Below, piece after piece: positions 46,724 to 56,251 of a stretch of 64,000 nucleotides of DNA (position 1 is its first letter; every line of letters begins with the position of its first letter). The stretch is taken from assembly GCF_005405925.1 (NCBI RefSeq), contig NZ_BJHV01000001.1:5394001-5458000 (forward strand). Reading direction: 5' to 3'. The notes under the pieces were generated by a model, which saw only the letters and a list, made by a program, of their open reading frames with translations, ran no database searches and was not told the DNA's origin. A program made the translations under genes and the position numbers. Origin of the DNA: Streptomyces antimycoticus. Its GTDB lineage: Bacteria; Actinomycetota; Actinomycetes; Streptomycetales; Streptomycetaceae.

Positions 46724-46754
46724 TACGTACTTACAGATGGCACAGTAGCTTACT
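46724..46754. promoter_or_regulatory. Putative HxlR operator
   Basis: In the azoR/HxlR divergent gap, GTACTTAC (46727-46734) and GTAGCTTAC (46745-46753) form a direct repeat with an 18-base period; TACGTA and AGTAGCTTACT are locally palindromic. This suggests adjacent dimer sites controlling both promoters. Confidence 0.5.
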
Positions 46755-46794
46755 TTTCTGCAGTCCCAAACCAGAACGCAGTAGTCTGTATTCC

Positions 46795-47172
46795 ATGGCG
46801 AAGGATCGTGGGCAGCACAACGAGCAGGCCTGCAAGCAGGTCGACGGCGAGATGACGCGGTTCTTCGAGCTGTTCGGCAAGCGCTGGACGGGGCTCATCG
46901 TGGCCGTGCTGACGGAGCAGGCGGCGTACTTCGCCGATCTGCGGCGAGCCATCCCGGGGATCAGTGAGCGGATGCTGTCGGACCGGCTCACCGAGCTCTC
47001 CACGGCGGGTCTGGTGGTGCGGGAGGTCGACGCCGGACCGCCGCTGCGGGTGGCCTATCGGCTGACCGACGCGGGGAAGGCGCTGGAGCCCGCGCTGAAG
47101 GAGCTGTCGCGGTGGGCGGAGAGCCATCTGCCCTCGGGCGGCGACAACTGCCCGGAGCAGTTCCGGGGCTGA
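46795..47172 (+). CDS. HxlR-family transcriptional regulator
   Basis: 125 residues, winged helix of the HxlR family: CKQVDGEMTRFFELFGKRWTGLI, LRRAIPGISERMLSDRLTEL (recognition helix), then the wing VVREVDAGPPLRVAYRLT. The single N-terminal Cys (QACKQVD) is at the position often used for redox or electrophile sensing. It is expected to regulate the divergent azoreductase gene. ATG at 46795. Confidence 0.93.
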   Translation: MAKDRGQHNEQACKQVDGEMTRFFELFGKRWTGLIVAVLTEQAAYFADLRRAIPGISERMLSDRLTELSTAGLVVREVDAGPPLRVAYRLTDAGKALEPALKELSRWAESHLPSGGDNCPEQFRG

Positions 47173-47377
47173 GGCTGGGGTTGGGCCGGGTCGGGGACTG
47201 GTTCCGTGACCGAGCCTGGGCTGGAGCTCGGGCTGAGGTGGGCCGGGCCGGGATGAGCTGCGTCTGATCAGGGGTTTCACCATGATCGCCGAGGTTTTCC
47301 ACAGGCTCTGACGGGGTGGGCTGACAGGGGGTACGGTCTGCTCAGTCGATGTCGTGTGCAAGGAAGGCGGGGGCGCG

Positions 47378-48931
47378 ATGACGGACGACCGGAGCGGTCA
47401 GGACGGCGGAAGCGGCGAGGGCGGCCGGAGCGGCGAGGGCGGCCGGGGCGGCGAGGGCGGCCGGGGCGGAGGGAGTGGCGAGCGGGGGCCGGGCGGCGAG
47501 GGCGCCGCGGCCGGGGCGGCCCGGCGGCTGCCGCCGGTTCCGGGCTTCGCCGTCTGGCGCGGTGAGGGGCCGTCTCCCCGGCAGATGGGCAAGGCGCTGC
47601 GCAAGCGGGTGCCGCGCTCGGCGCATGCCGAGCCGCCGAGGGCCGGCGGGCGGCCGGATCCGGTGGCGGCGGTCGAGCGGTCGAATGCCGGGCGGCTGCC
47701 GGAGCTCACCCCGATCCGGGTGGGGCGGATGGCCGCGGGCCCCTTCTCCTTTCTGCGCGGGGCCGCCGGGCTGATGGGGCACGACCTCACGACCACGCCG
47801 GTGACCGGCATCGGGACACAGCTGTGTGGCGATGCGCACGCCGCCAACTTCGGAATCTACGGAGATGCGCGCGGTGGCCTGGTCATCGATCTGAACGACT
47901 TCGACGAGACCGTCCACGGCCCGTGGGAGTGGGACGTGAAGCGGCTCGCGGTCTCGCTGGTGCTGGCCGGCCGGGAGGCGGGTGCCGACGAGGACACCTG
48001 CCGGGCGGCGGCTCAGGACGCCGTGGGCGCCTATCGGCGCACGGTGCGGCTGCTGGCCAAGCTGCCGGCGGCGGACGCGTGGAACGCGATCGCGGACGAG
48101 GAGTTGGTCTCCCACACGGACGCCAAGGACCTGGTCGGGACTCTGGAGCGGATCTCCGAGAAGGCCCGGCGGAACACCAGCGCGCGGTACGCGGCCCGGT
48201 CCACCGAGCCCGTACCGGGCGAGGAGGGCTCCTCCGGCCGGCCGGAGGCCCGGCGCTTCGTGGACGCGCCGCCGGTGCTGCGGAGGGTGCCAGACGAGGA
48301 GGCGGCGGCGGTGGCCTCCTCGCTCGCCGAGTATCTGGGCACGCTGCCGGAGGACCGGCTGCCGCTGCTCTCGCGGTACGAGGTGCACGATGTGGCGTTC
48401 CGGGTGGTCGGCACGGGCAGTGTGGGCACCCGCTCCTATGTGGTGCTGCTGCTCGACCACCGGGGCGAGCCGATGGTGCTCCAGGTGAAGGAGGCGCGCC
48501 CCTCCGCGCTGCTGCCGTATGTGGCGAAGGCCGGTTTCGAGGTGCCGGACGTCACACATGAGGGACGGCGGGTGGTGCTCGGCCAGAAGCGGATGCAGGT
48601 GGTCAGCGACATCCTGCTGGGGTGGACGACGGTGCGGGGGCGGCATTACCAGGTGCGCCAGTTCCGCAACCGCAAGGGAAGCGTGGACCCGGCGGCGCTT
48701 GCGGCGGACCAGATGGACGACTACGGGCGGATGACCGGCGCGCTGCTGGCGCGGGCGCATGCCCACAGCGCGGACCCTCGGCTGCTGGCCGGTTACTGCG
48801 GCAAGGGCGAGGAGCTGGACGAGGCGGTGGCCACCTTCGCGGTGGCGTACGCGGATCGCACGGAAGCGGATCACTCCGCGCTGGTCGTGGCGGTGCGCAA
48901 CGGCCGGATAGCGGCCGAGTTGGGGGTGTGA
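47378..48931 (+). CDS. DUF2252 family protein
   Basis: 517 residues. N-terminal 35 residues are a Gly/Glu/Arg/Ser repeat, followed by the DUF2252 domain, a kinase-like (aminoglycoside phosphotransferase) fold: QLCGDAHAANFGIYGD and VIDLNDFDETVHGPWEWD are the conserved motifs. Enzymatic activity is not established. ATG at 47378 with AAGGA upstream. Neighbours share direction but no common theme. Confidence 0.87.
   Translation: MTDDRSGQDGGSGEGGRSGEGGRGGEGGRGGGSGERGPGGEGAAAGAARRLPPVPGFAVWRGEGPSPRQMGKALRKRVPRSAHAEPPRAGGRPDPVAAVERSNAGRLPELTPIRVGRMAAGPFSFLRGAAGLMGHDLTTTPVTGIGTQLCGDAHAANFGIYGDARGGLVIDLNDFDETVHGPWEWDVKRLAVSLVLAGREAGADEDTCRAAAQDAVGAYRRTVRLLAKLPAADAWNAIADEELVSHTDAKDLVGTLERISEKARRNTSARYAARSTEPVPGEEGSSGRPEARRFVDAPPVLRRVPDEEAAAVASSLAEYLGTLPEDRLPLLSRYEVHDVAFRVVGTGSVGTRSYVVLLLDHRGEPMVLQVKEARPSALLPYVAKAGFEVPDVTHEGRRVVLGQKRMQVVSDILLGWTTVRGRHYQVRQFRNRKGSVDPAALAADQMDDYGRMTGALLARAHAHSADPRLLAGYCGKGEELDEAVATFAVAYADRTEADHSALVVAVRNGRIAAELGV
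47400..47470 (+). repeat. Gly-rich tandem repeat in DUF2252 N-terminus
   Basis: About three copies of an 18-base unit GGCGGCCGGAGCGGCGAG, encoding GGRSGE-type repeats, imperfect at the ends. Confidence 0.8.
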
Positions 48932-48989
48932 GGCGCGGGGCGGGGGTGCGCGCTCGGTCGCCGATCACCGCCGGACGTAGTCTGAGCGG

Positions 48990-50033
48990 GTGACGAATCC
49001 GGAAGCGCAGCAGCAGGCACGGCAGTCGGTGTCGGACGCGGAGCCCCAGGCGGAGTCGCACGACCGGTCCGGGGAGACGCGATCCGGGGAGACATGGTCC
49101 GGGGAGGCGTGGTCCGGGGAGACGCGGTCCCAGGGGCCCTGGTCCGAGGAATCCGGGTCCGGTGATGCCGGGCCCGGGGACGCGGGGTCATCCGGGGACG
49201 CCGGTTCCGGGGATGCTGCGGACGCCGGGGATGCCGGGGATGCCCGTGCCCAGGAGGAGGCTCAGGCCGCCGAGCGTCTGGAGCGGGCGGTGCGCGCGGC
49301 CGAGCAGGCGCTGATCGAGTTCGAGATCGCGGTGGAGACCTTCCGGGTGGAGGTGGAGAACTTCTCCCGGCTGCACCACCAGCGGCTCGGGCCGATGTAC
49401 TCGCGCCTCGACGAGCTGGACGCGCTGATCGCCGAGGCGGTCGCGGCGCGCACCGGCGATCCCGAGGACATCCGCAAGGCCCAGGAGGCGCGGGGGCTGG
49501 TGCAGCCGATGCCGGGCGTGGAGGAGCTGTTCCACGGCTGGATCGACTCGGAGGGGCTCTCTCCGGAGGCGGCCGCGATGCTCACCGAGCGGCCCGTGCA
49601 GCCGCCGCCGCGGGTGCGGCCGAGCGAGGAGGCCCGCCGGATCTACCGGGAGCTGGCCCGTAAGGCCCATCCGGATCTGGCCGAGGAGGAGGCCGAGCGG
49701 GAGCGGCGCGGTGCCTTCATCGTGCGGGTCAACGCGGCGTACGCGGCCGGGGACGAGGAGGCGCTGCGGGCGCTGGCCGAGGAGTGGGAGGCCGGTCCGC
49801 CGCCGCCGGAGCGGCGGGCGAGCCGCAGCGAGGAGCTGTACGCCCGGCTGGAGTGGCTGGCCGAGCGCAAGGAGATGCTGGCCGCGGTCGCCGCGGAGCT
49901 GGAGTCGAGCGCGATCGGCGCGATGATCAAGATGGCGCCGGAGGACCCCGACCGGCTGCTGGACGAGATCGCCGAGCAGCTGCTGGCCCAGGCCGCGGAG
50001 AAGGAGACCCGGCTCGCGGAGCTGATGCGGTAG
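48990..50033 (+). CDS. J-domain-like coiled-coil protein
   Basis: 347 residues. N-terminal low-complexity region (about 25-85) has repeats of the SGETWSGEA and GDAGSGDA kinds. Heptad-rich helices at about 90-160. A J-domain-like module near 205-250 contains the HPD motif (RELARKAHPDLAEEE) followed by FIVRVNAAYAAGDEEAL, as in DnaJ-like proteins without J/G/F/CxxCxGxG regions. A C-terminal coiled coil ends the protein. A role with DnaK is possible but unproven. GTG start at 48990. Confidence 0.8.
   Translation: MTNPEAQQQARQSVSDAEPQAESHDRSGETRSGETWSGEAWSGETRSQGPWSEESGSGDAGPGDAGSSGDAGSGDAADAGDAGDARAQEEAQAAERLERAVRAAEQALIEFEIAVETFRVEVENFSRLHHQRLGPMYSRLDELDALIAEAVAARTGDPEDIRKAQEARGLVQPMPGVEELFHGWIDSEGLSPEAAAMLTERPVQPPPRVRPSEEARRIYRELARKAHPDLAEEEAERERRGAFIVRVNAAYAAGDEEALRALAEEWEAGPPPPERRASRSEELYARLEWLAERKEMLAAVAAELESSAIGAMIKMAPEDPDRLLDEIAEQLLAQAAEKETRLAELMR
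49066..49150 (+). repeat. Imperfect 15-base repeats in J-like protein
   Basis: Five units of the type TCCGGGGAGACGCGA/TGGTCCGGGGAG encode SGET(R/W)/SGEAW; base and codon usage here differ from the rest of the gene. Confidence 0.75.
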
Positions 50034-50076
50034 TAGGTTTGCCGCAGCTGCCGATGTCATGTGAGAGGTGTGTCTG

Positions 50077-50430
50077 ATGCATTTTGCCCAGCTTCCCCAG
50101 ATGGAGGCGGCGGCGGTACCGGCCGATGGCCTTCTGCTGGATGTCCGGGAGGACGACGAGTGGACGGCCGGGCATGTCGAGGGCGCGCTGCACATCCCGA
50201 TGGGTCAGGTCGTGGCGCGGTTCGATGAGCTGACCGCGAAGGTCGGCGAGGGGCAGCGGGTGCATGTGATGTGCCGGGTCGGCGGCCGCTCCGCGCAGGT
50301 GACGCAGTACCTGGTCGCGCAGGGCCTGGACGCGGTGAATGTGGACGGCGGGATGCTCGCCTGGGACGCGGCGGGCCGGCCGATGGTGAGCGGCCCCGAC
50401 GGCACCGCCGAAGGGGCCTTTGTGCTCTAG
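50077..50430 (+). CDS. Rhodanese-like domain protein
   Basis: 117 residues, one rhodanese fold: LLLDVREDDEWTAGHVEGALHIPM, active-site Cys in VMCRVGGRSAQ, then LDAVNVDGGMLAW. It probably transfers sulfane sulfur; acceptor unknown. ATG at 50077 with GAGAGG upstream. Confidence 0.92.
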   Translation: MHFAQLPQMEAAAVPADGLLLDVREDDEWTAGHVEGALHIPMGQVVARFDELTAKVGEGQRVHVMCRVGGRSAQVTQYLVAQGLDAVNVDGGMLAWDAAGRPMVSGPDGTAEGAFVL

Positions 50431-50442
50431 GAGTTTCCCTAC

Positions 50443-50462
50443 GATCGGCGGTCCCGCCGATC
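50443..50462. terminator. Terminator between convergent genes
   Basis: GATCGGCGG / CCGCCGATC with a 2-base spacer. It overlaps the stop of the acyl-CoA dehydrogenase gene. Confidence 0.7.
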
Positions 50463-51609
50463 AGCCGAGGGGGTGGGCGGCGAGGAGTTCGCCCAGTGCC
50501 TCCTCATGGGCGGCGGCGGACCCCAGTGAGAGCTCCAGCTGCTTGCCCCACGCGTGGTAGCGGTGCAGGGAGTAGTCGGTGACCGCGCCGAAGCCGCCGT
50601 GCAGATGCTGTGCGGTCTGCACGACGCGGCGCACGCCCTCGGCGGCCCAGATCTTGGCGACGGCGACATCCCCCGCGATGGGCAGCGCCCCGCTCGCCGT
50701 CGGCCGCTCCTCGGCCAGGGACAGCCGCCAGGCCGCTTGCCACAGCGTGGCCTCCATGGCCCGCAGATCGATATAGCGGTCGGCGGTCTGCACGGCGACC
50801 GCCTGGAAGCTGGCGAGTGGGAAGCCGAACTGCTCGCGCTCGCTCACATAGGAGCTGGTCAGGTCCAGCACCGCCGAGCCGAGGCCCAGCGCGAGCGCAC
50901 AGGTGCCGGTGGTGAGCAGATCGCGCAGCCATTCCCAGGCGTCGTCCGCGGCCAGCACCTCGCGGTCGGTGAGCCGCACTCCATCCAGCCGGATCTCGGC
51001 CAGGCGCTCACCGCTGGTGGAGATCTGCTCATCGAGGGCGACGCCCTCATGGTCGCGCGGGACCAGGGCGAGGATCGTCCGGCCCTCCCCGGTGTGGGCC
51101 GGGATCAGCACCTGATCGGCGCCATGCGCCCAGGGGACAGCGGTCTGGACGCCGTCCAGCACCCAGCCGTCCCCGTTCCGCCGCGCCTGGACGGCGAGTT
51201 CGGCCGGGCCATGGCCGGTGCGGCCGCTGGAGGCCGTGGTGAGGACCAGCTCACCGTCGGCGGCCCGGGGCAGTACGGCGGTGCGCAACTCGGCCCCGCC
51301 GTACCGCTGCACGGCCAGTGCCGCGGCGCTGGACTCCAGCAGCGGCACCCGGGCCAGCACCCGGCCGCATTCCCGCAGCACCAGGCACAGGGCGAGCGGG
51401 TCGAGGCCCGAACCCCCGTACTGGGGGTCGAGGCTCAGGCCCAGCAGATCGCTCTCGGCGAGCTTCCGCCACAGCGCGCGGTCAAAGTCCTCGGCGACGG
51501 CGCCGGCGGTCAGCGCGGGGCTGGGCACGCTGTCCGGTGTGACGGAGGAGAAGACGGCCTTCGCCGCTTCGACGGCCGCCTGCTGCTCCTCGGTGAAGGT
51601 GAAGTCCAC
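50461..51609 (-). CDS. Acyl-CoA dehydrogenase family protein
   Basis: 382 residues. Two-part flavoprotein fold: N-terminal DFTFTEEQQAAVEAAKAVF; the DPQYGGSGLDPLALCLVLRECG turn; a beta domain that is less conserved than usual; C-terminal ALGLGSAVLDLTSSYVSEREQFGFPLASFQAV and HLHGGFGAVTDYSLHRYHAWGKQ. The usual catalytic glutamate position near GFGAVTDY is Asp/Ala-like here, resembling steroid-type FadE subunits that work as alpha2beta2 pairs. A KstR-like palindrome lies 47 bases upstream of the start, so a sterol or aliphatic side-chain substrate is possible. Confidence 0.9.
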   Translation of the reverse strand: MDFTFTEEQQAAVEAAKAVFSSVTPDSVPSPALTAGAVAEDFDRALWRKLAESDLLGLSLDPQYGGSGLDPLALCLVLRECGRVLARVPLLESSAAALAVQRYGGAELRTAVLPRAADGELVLTTASSGRTGHGPAELAVQARRNGDGWVLDGVQTAVPWAHGADQVLIPAHTGEGRTILALVPRDHEGVALDEQISTSGERLAEIRLDGVRLTDREVLAADDAWEWLRDLLTTGTCALALGLGSAVLDLTSSYVSEREQFGFPLASFQAVAVQTADRYIDLRAMEATLWQAAWRLSLAEERPTASGALPIAGDVAVAKIWAAEGVRRVVQTAQHLHGGFGAVTDYSLHRYHAWGKQLELSLGSAAAHEEALGELLAAHPLG

Positions 51610-51655
51610 TGTCCGTACCTCCCGCGCTGCGGCTTTGTCTGACGGCCCGTCAAGA

Positions 51656-51669
51656 TAGAACAGGTTCTA
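51656..51669. promoter_or_regulatory. KstR-like operator
   Basis: TAGAACAGGTTCTA: an inverted repeat that fits the KstR steroid-catabolism consensus TnnAACnnGTTnnA at every fixed position. It lies 47 bases upstream of the acyl-CoA dehydrogenase start. No KstR gene is in the window. Confidence 0.65.
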
Positions 51670-51702
51670 CAAGAAGGGAACGCCGGTGCCGCGCCCGGGG
51701 CT

Positions 51703-52815
51703 TCAGCGGTCGAAGTCCAGCTCCACCCGCTCGCCCACCGGATGGGACTGACAGGCCAGCACATAGCCCGCCTCCACCTCGTCCGGCTCCAGCGCGAAAT
51801 TACGGTCCATCCGCACCTCGCCGGAGACCAGGAAGGCCCGGCAGGTCCCGCAGACCCCGCCCTTGCACGCATACGGCGCGTCGGCCCGGTTGCGCAGCAC
51901 GGTCTCCAGCAGCGGCTCGCCGGCCTGGACCGGCCAGGTGCCCGACCGGCCGTCCAGGGTCGCCGTGACCGAGCTCTGCCACGCGGCCCGTGCCGGATCC
52001 GGCACGGGGGAGACGTCCTCGGCGGGGGCCGCCTCCACATGGAAGATCTCCTGATGGACCCGGCCGCGGGAGACCCCGAGGCCGCGCAGCGCCCGCTCGG
52101 CGGCGCGCACCAGACCATAGGGCCCGCACAGGAACCAGCCGTCCACCGAGGTGACCGGCAGCAGCGCCGGCAGCAGCGCGGTCAGCCGCTCCTCGTCGAG
52201 CCGCCCGGACACCAGCCCGGCCTGCTGCTCCTCCCGGGAGAGTGCGCACACCAGGTGGAACCGGTCGGGCCAGCGGTCCTTGAGGTCGGCGACCTCCTCC
52301 AGGAACATCGTCGAGGCCGCGGTGCGGTCGCTGCGGATCAGACAGAACCGCGCCTCGGGCTGCCGGCTGAGCAGCGTGGCCGCGATGGACAGCACGGGGG
52401 TGATGCCGCTGCCGCCGACGACCGCCGCGAAATGGCCGGGCCGGGGCTCCAGGACGAAACGGCCGGCCGGGGCCATCACCTCCATGACCTCCCCGACGGC
52501 CAGTTCCTTGAGGGCATAGGCGGAGAACTCACCGCCCTCGACCAGCCGCACCCCGATCCGCAGGAACTCCGGGCCCTCTGCGCCCGGGGCCGGGGTGCAC
52601 AGCGAATACGTCCGGCGGATCTCCGCGCCGTCCGCGAACCGGCGCACCGCGATGTGCTGCCCCGCCGTGAAGCGGAACGTCTCCCGCAGCGCGGGCGGCA
52701 CCAGGAGTGTGACCATCACCGCGTCATCGGTGAGCCGATCGACCGCCGCCACCCGCAGCGGGTGGAACGCGCCGTGGCGGGGCGTGGCCCGCTGCACCGC
52801 CTCCGCGGCCATCAC
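51703..52815 (-). CDS. paaE: Phenylacetyl-CoA epoxidase reductase PaaE
   Basis: 370 residues. FAD-binding domain (RTYSLCTPAPG), NAD(P)-binding domain (VVGGSGITPVLSIAATLL), and C-terminal plant-type 2Fe-2S ferredoxin with C-x4-C-x2-C...C (ACKGGVCGTCRAF, then LACQSHP). It transfers electrons from NADPH to PaaAC. It overlaps paaD by 4 bases and is last in paaABCDE. Confidence 0.95.
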   Translation of the reverse strand: MMAAEAVQRATPRHGAFHPLRVAAVDRLTDDAVMVTLLVPPALRETFRFTAGQHIAVRRFADGAEIRRTYSLCTPAPGAEGPEFLRIGVRLVEGGEFSAYALKELAVGEVMEVMAPAGRFVLEPRPGHFAAVVGGSGITPVLSIAATLLSRQPEARFCLIRSDRTAASTMFLEEVADLKDRWPDRFHLVCALSREEQQAGLVSGRLDEERLTALLPALLPVTSVDGWFLCGPYGLVRAAERALRGLGVSRGRVHQEIFHVEAAPAEDVSPVPDPARAAWQSSVTATLDGRSGTWPVQAGEPLLETVLRNRADAPYACKGGVCGTCRAFLVSGEVRMDRNFALEPDEVEAGYVLACQSHPVGERVELDFDR

Positions 52816-53351
52816 AACTCCTTGAAGTGGTCGAACGGTTCACCGCAGGCCGTGCAGCGGCGCAGCGCCTTGCAGGCGGTGGAGGAGAAGCGGCTCAGCA
52901 GCTCGGTCTCGGTCGAGCCGCAGTGCGGGCAGCGCACCGCCAGGGCCACCGGGACCGGGCCGTCCGCCGCCGCACGGCGCGGCGAGGGCGGCGCTATGCC
53001 GGACTCCGCCAGCTTGCGGCGGCCCTCGGCGCTGATCGCGTCCGTCGTCCAGGGCGGGGAGAGGACCGTGCGCACGGCGACCTCGGGGACGCCGTGGTCA
53101 TGGAGCACCCGCTCGATATCGGTGGCCATCGACTCCAGTGCCGGGCAGCCGGTGTAGGTGGGCGTCAGCTCGACCTCCACCCGGCCCGGCCCCAGCAGCC
53201 GCAGCCCGCGCATCACGCCCAGCTCGGCCAGGGACACCATCGGCAGCTCGGGGTCCGGTACGGATCCGGCCAGCCGCAGCAGCTCCTCCTCGAGCGGGGT
53301 GGTGCCGGACGCGGGAGGTGTGGGCGCCGCGGAGGGCGTGGGCGTCACCAT
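52812..53351 (-). CDS. paaD: Phenylacetyl-CoA epoxidase assembly protein PaaD
   Basis: 179 residues, MIP18/SufT-like domain (LRLAGSVPDPELPMVSLAELG, TPTYTGCPALESMATDI) with an extra C-terminal zinc-ribbon-like region CPHCGSTE...CTACGEPF. It helps Fe-S or diiron centre assembly. ATG at 53351, overlapping paaC by 7 bases. Confidence 0.94.
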   Translation of the reverse strand: MVTPTPSAAPTPPASGTTPLEEELLRLAGSVPDPELPMVSLAELGVMRGLRLLGPGRVEVELTPTYTGCPALESMATDIERVLHDHGVPEVAVRTVLSPPWTTDAISAEGRRKLAESGIAPPSPRRAAADGPVPVALAVRCPHCGSTETELLSRFSSTACKALRRCTACGEPFDHFKEL

Positions 53352-54046
53352 GTCGCCCCCGGGTGACTGCGGTGCAGATGCTGCATCTCGGCGAGCATCC
53401 GGCCGAACGGCTCGGTGTGCAGACCCTGGCGCCCCGCCCCGGCCGCCCAGCCGCCGCGCCGCGGCCCCTCGGGCACCGCCAGGGTGGCGCGCTCCAGGAC
53501 CGAGGTGATCCGGGTCAGCCAGGCGTCGTGCAGCGGGTGCCACTCCACCTCGCACCCCTCGACCGGCTCGAAGAGCTCACCGGTGAACCGCCAGAGCGCG
53601 TCCAGCCCCCGCCGCATCCGCTCATGGCTCTCCTCCGTGCCGTCGCCGAGCCGCAGGGTCCACTGCTCGGCGTGGTCGCGGTGGTAGGCCACCTCCTTGA
53701 CCGCCTTGGCGGCGAGCGGGGCGAAGGGGCCGGTGCCGCGCGCCAGCCGCTCGTACAACAGCTCCTGGTAGGTGGAGAAGTAGAGCTGGCGGGCGATGGT
53801 CTGGGCGAAGTCACCATTGGGCTGCTCGACCAGCTGCACGTTCCGGAACGCCCGCTCCTCGCGCAGATACGCCAGCTCGTCCTCGTCGCCGGCGAGGGAG
53901 AGCAGCACCCGGGCCTGGCCGAGCAGGTCGAGGGCGATATTGGCGAGCGCGACCTCCTCTTCCAGCACGGGGGCGTGCCCGGCCCACTCCCCCAGCCGGT
54001 GGGAGAGCACCAGCGCGTCGTCGCCCAGGGCGAGGGCCGCCGTCAT
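53345..54046 (-). CDS. paaC: Phenylacetyl-CoA epoxidase structural subunit PaaC
   Basis: 233 residues, ferritin-like helical protein without the full diiron ligand set: ALALGDDALVLSHRLGEWAGHAPVLEEEVALANI and KEVAYHRDHAEQWTLRLGDGTEE. It supports PaaA in the epoxidase. Overlaps with paaB and paaD. Confidence 0.94.
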   Translation of the reverse strand: MTAALALGDDALVLSHRLGEWAGHAPVLEEEVALANIALDLLGQARVLLSLAGDEDELAYLREERAFRNVQLVEQPNGDFAQTIARQLYFSTYQELLYERLARGTGPFAPLAAKAVKEVAYHRDHAEQWTLRLGDGTEESHERMRRGLDALWRFTGELFEPVEGCEVEWHPLHDAWLTRITSVLERATLAVPEGPRRGGWAAGAGRQGLHTEPFGRMLAEMQHLHRSHPGATW

Positions 54047-54335
54047 AGATGCCGCACCCCCTCCGGGATCGCGTAGAAGGTGGGGTGGCGGTAGGGCTTG
54101 TCGGCGGACGGCTCGAAGAACGGATCCCGCTCGTCCGGGGAGGAGGCGGTGATCTCGGCGGACGGCACCACCCAGATCGAGACACCTTCCGAGCGCCGGG
54201 TGTACAGATCCCGTGCGTTTCGCAAAGCCATCTCCGCGTCCGGGGCGTGGAGGGATCCGGCGTGGGTGTGCGACAGTCCGCGCCTGCTGCGGACGAACAC
54301 CTCCCACAGCGGCCACTCGGCGCTCGGGCTACCGC

Positions 54336-54339
<4 letters not shown>
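54043..54339 (-). CDS. paaB: Phenylacetyl-CoA epoxidase subunit PaaB
   Basis: 98 residues: [26 protein letters not shown] and [20 protein letters not shown] are characteristic. It is a bridging subunit of the multicomponent epoxidase. Overlaps paaA and paaC by 4 bases each. Confidence 0.95.
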
Positions 54340-55286
<947 letters not shown>

Positions 55287-55333
55287 GCGAAGCCCCTCCG
55301 CCCATCCGTCTCCGCCGACCGGCCAGCCGACCG

Positions 55334-55347
55334 ACCGATCGTTCGGT
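55334..55347. promoter_or_regulatory. PaaR-like operator of paaABCDE
   Basis: ACCGATCGTTCGGT, the exact reverse complement of the site at 60210-60223. 48 bases upstream of paaA. Confidence 0.8.
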
Positions 55348-55382
55348 TCAATGGTGTGCTGAGGAACGTAGGGTGTCAACCC

Positions 55383-55391
55383 TGTGGATAA
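55383..55391. other. DnaA box near paaA
   Basis: TGTGGATAA, a perfect reverse TTATCCACA, 35 bases from the paaA operator and 92 bases upstream of the paaA start. Confidence 0.6.
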
Positions 55392-55510
55392 CGCTGAGGA
55401 CGCTGTGCCGAGTGGTTCCGCATGGGTACGGTGCCGGGGACGTGGGGGCCACGGGGCGCGCGGTCGACCGGCGCGCGCGAAGACCTGGACCATCGGGAGC
55501 GGGGCGGGGT

Positions 55511-56251
55511 ATGGCGGGGCTGGGTATGGCCGGGACGGCGCCGGAACCGGGACCGACGGAACCGGAACCGGAACCGGCATCGACGGAGCCGAAGCCGGAC
55601 GCCGGCGCGGCGGAACCGCTCACCGTGCTCTCCCTGCCCGCTCAGCTGATCATCGCGGTGGGCATCGCGGTCGCCGCCGTCGCCGCCGCGATCCACCTCT
55701 CGGCGGCCTTTCTGGCCGTCTCACCGCCCAACACCCTCACCAAGCGGCACGGCGCGGCGATCGACGACTACATCTATCCGGAGTTCGAACGGGTCTGGAA
55801 GCTCTTCGCCCCCAACCCGCTCCAGCAGAACATCGCCGTCCAGGCCCGCGCCGAGATCCGCACCCGCGAGGGCGGCACCGCGACCACCGGCTGGCGCGAC
55901 CTCTCGGCCCAGGACGGGGCGGCCATCCGCCACAACCCGCTGCCCAGCCACACCCAGCAGAACGAGCTGCGCCGCGCCTGGGAGTTCTACGTCGGCTCGC
56001 ATGACGCGCAGGAGCGGCCGCAGGGCATGCGCGGCAGCCTCTCCGAGCAGTACATCCGCCGGATCGTGATGCTCCGCTTCGGCCGCGAGGAGGACGGCGG
56101 CGCCGTGGAGCGAATACAGGTGCGCTCCGCGACCACTCCGGTGGCCCCGCCGTCCTGGAGCGACGAGAAGATCGACACCAAGACGATCTACCGGACGCTG
56201 CCGTGGTGGACGGTGACCACCGATGACATCCCGGAGGCGAAGAGCCGGTGA
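55511..56251 (+). CDS. DUF5819 family membrane protein
   Basis: 246 residues. Pro/Glu-rich N-terminus, one membrane helix ([25 protein letters not shown]), then an extracytoplasmic domain with [22 protein letters not shown] and RYVGS-type features of DUF5819. It is found with HTTM-domain proteins in Streptomyces, as here. Start uncertain: ATG 55511 is chosen; ATG 55526 is also in frame. Confidence 0.82.
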   Translation: MAGLGMAGTAPEPGPTEPEPEPASTEPKPDAGAAEPLTVLSLPAQLIIAVGIAVAAVAAAIHLSAAFLAVSPPNTLTKRHGAAIDDYIYPEFERVWKLFAPNPLQQNIAVQARAEIRTREGGTATTGWRDLSAQDGAAIRHNPLPSHTQQNELRRAWEFYVGSHDAQERPQGMRGSLSEQYIRRIVMLRFGREEDGGAVERIQVRSATTPVAPPSWSDEKIDTKTIYRTLPWWTVTTDDIPEAKSR

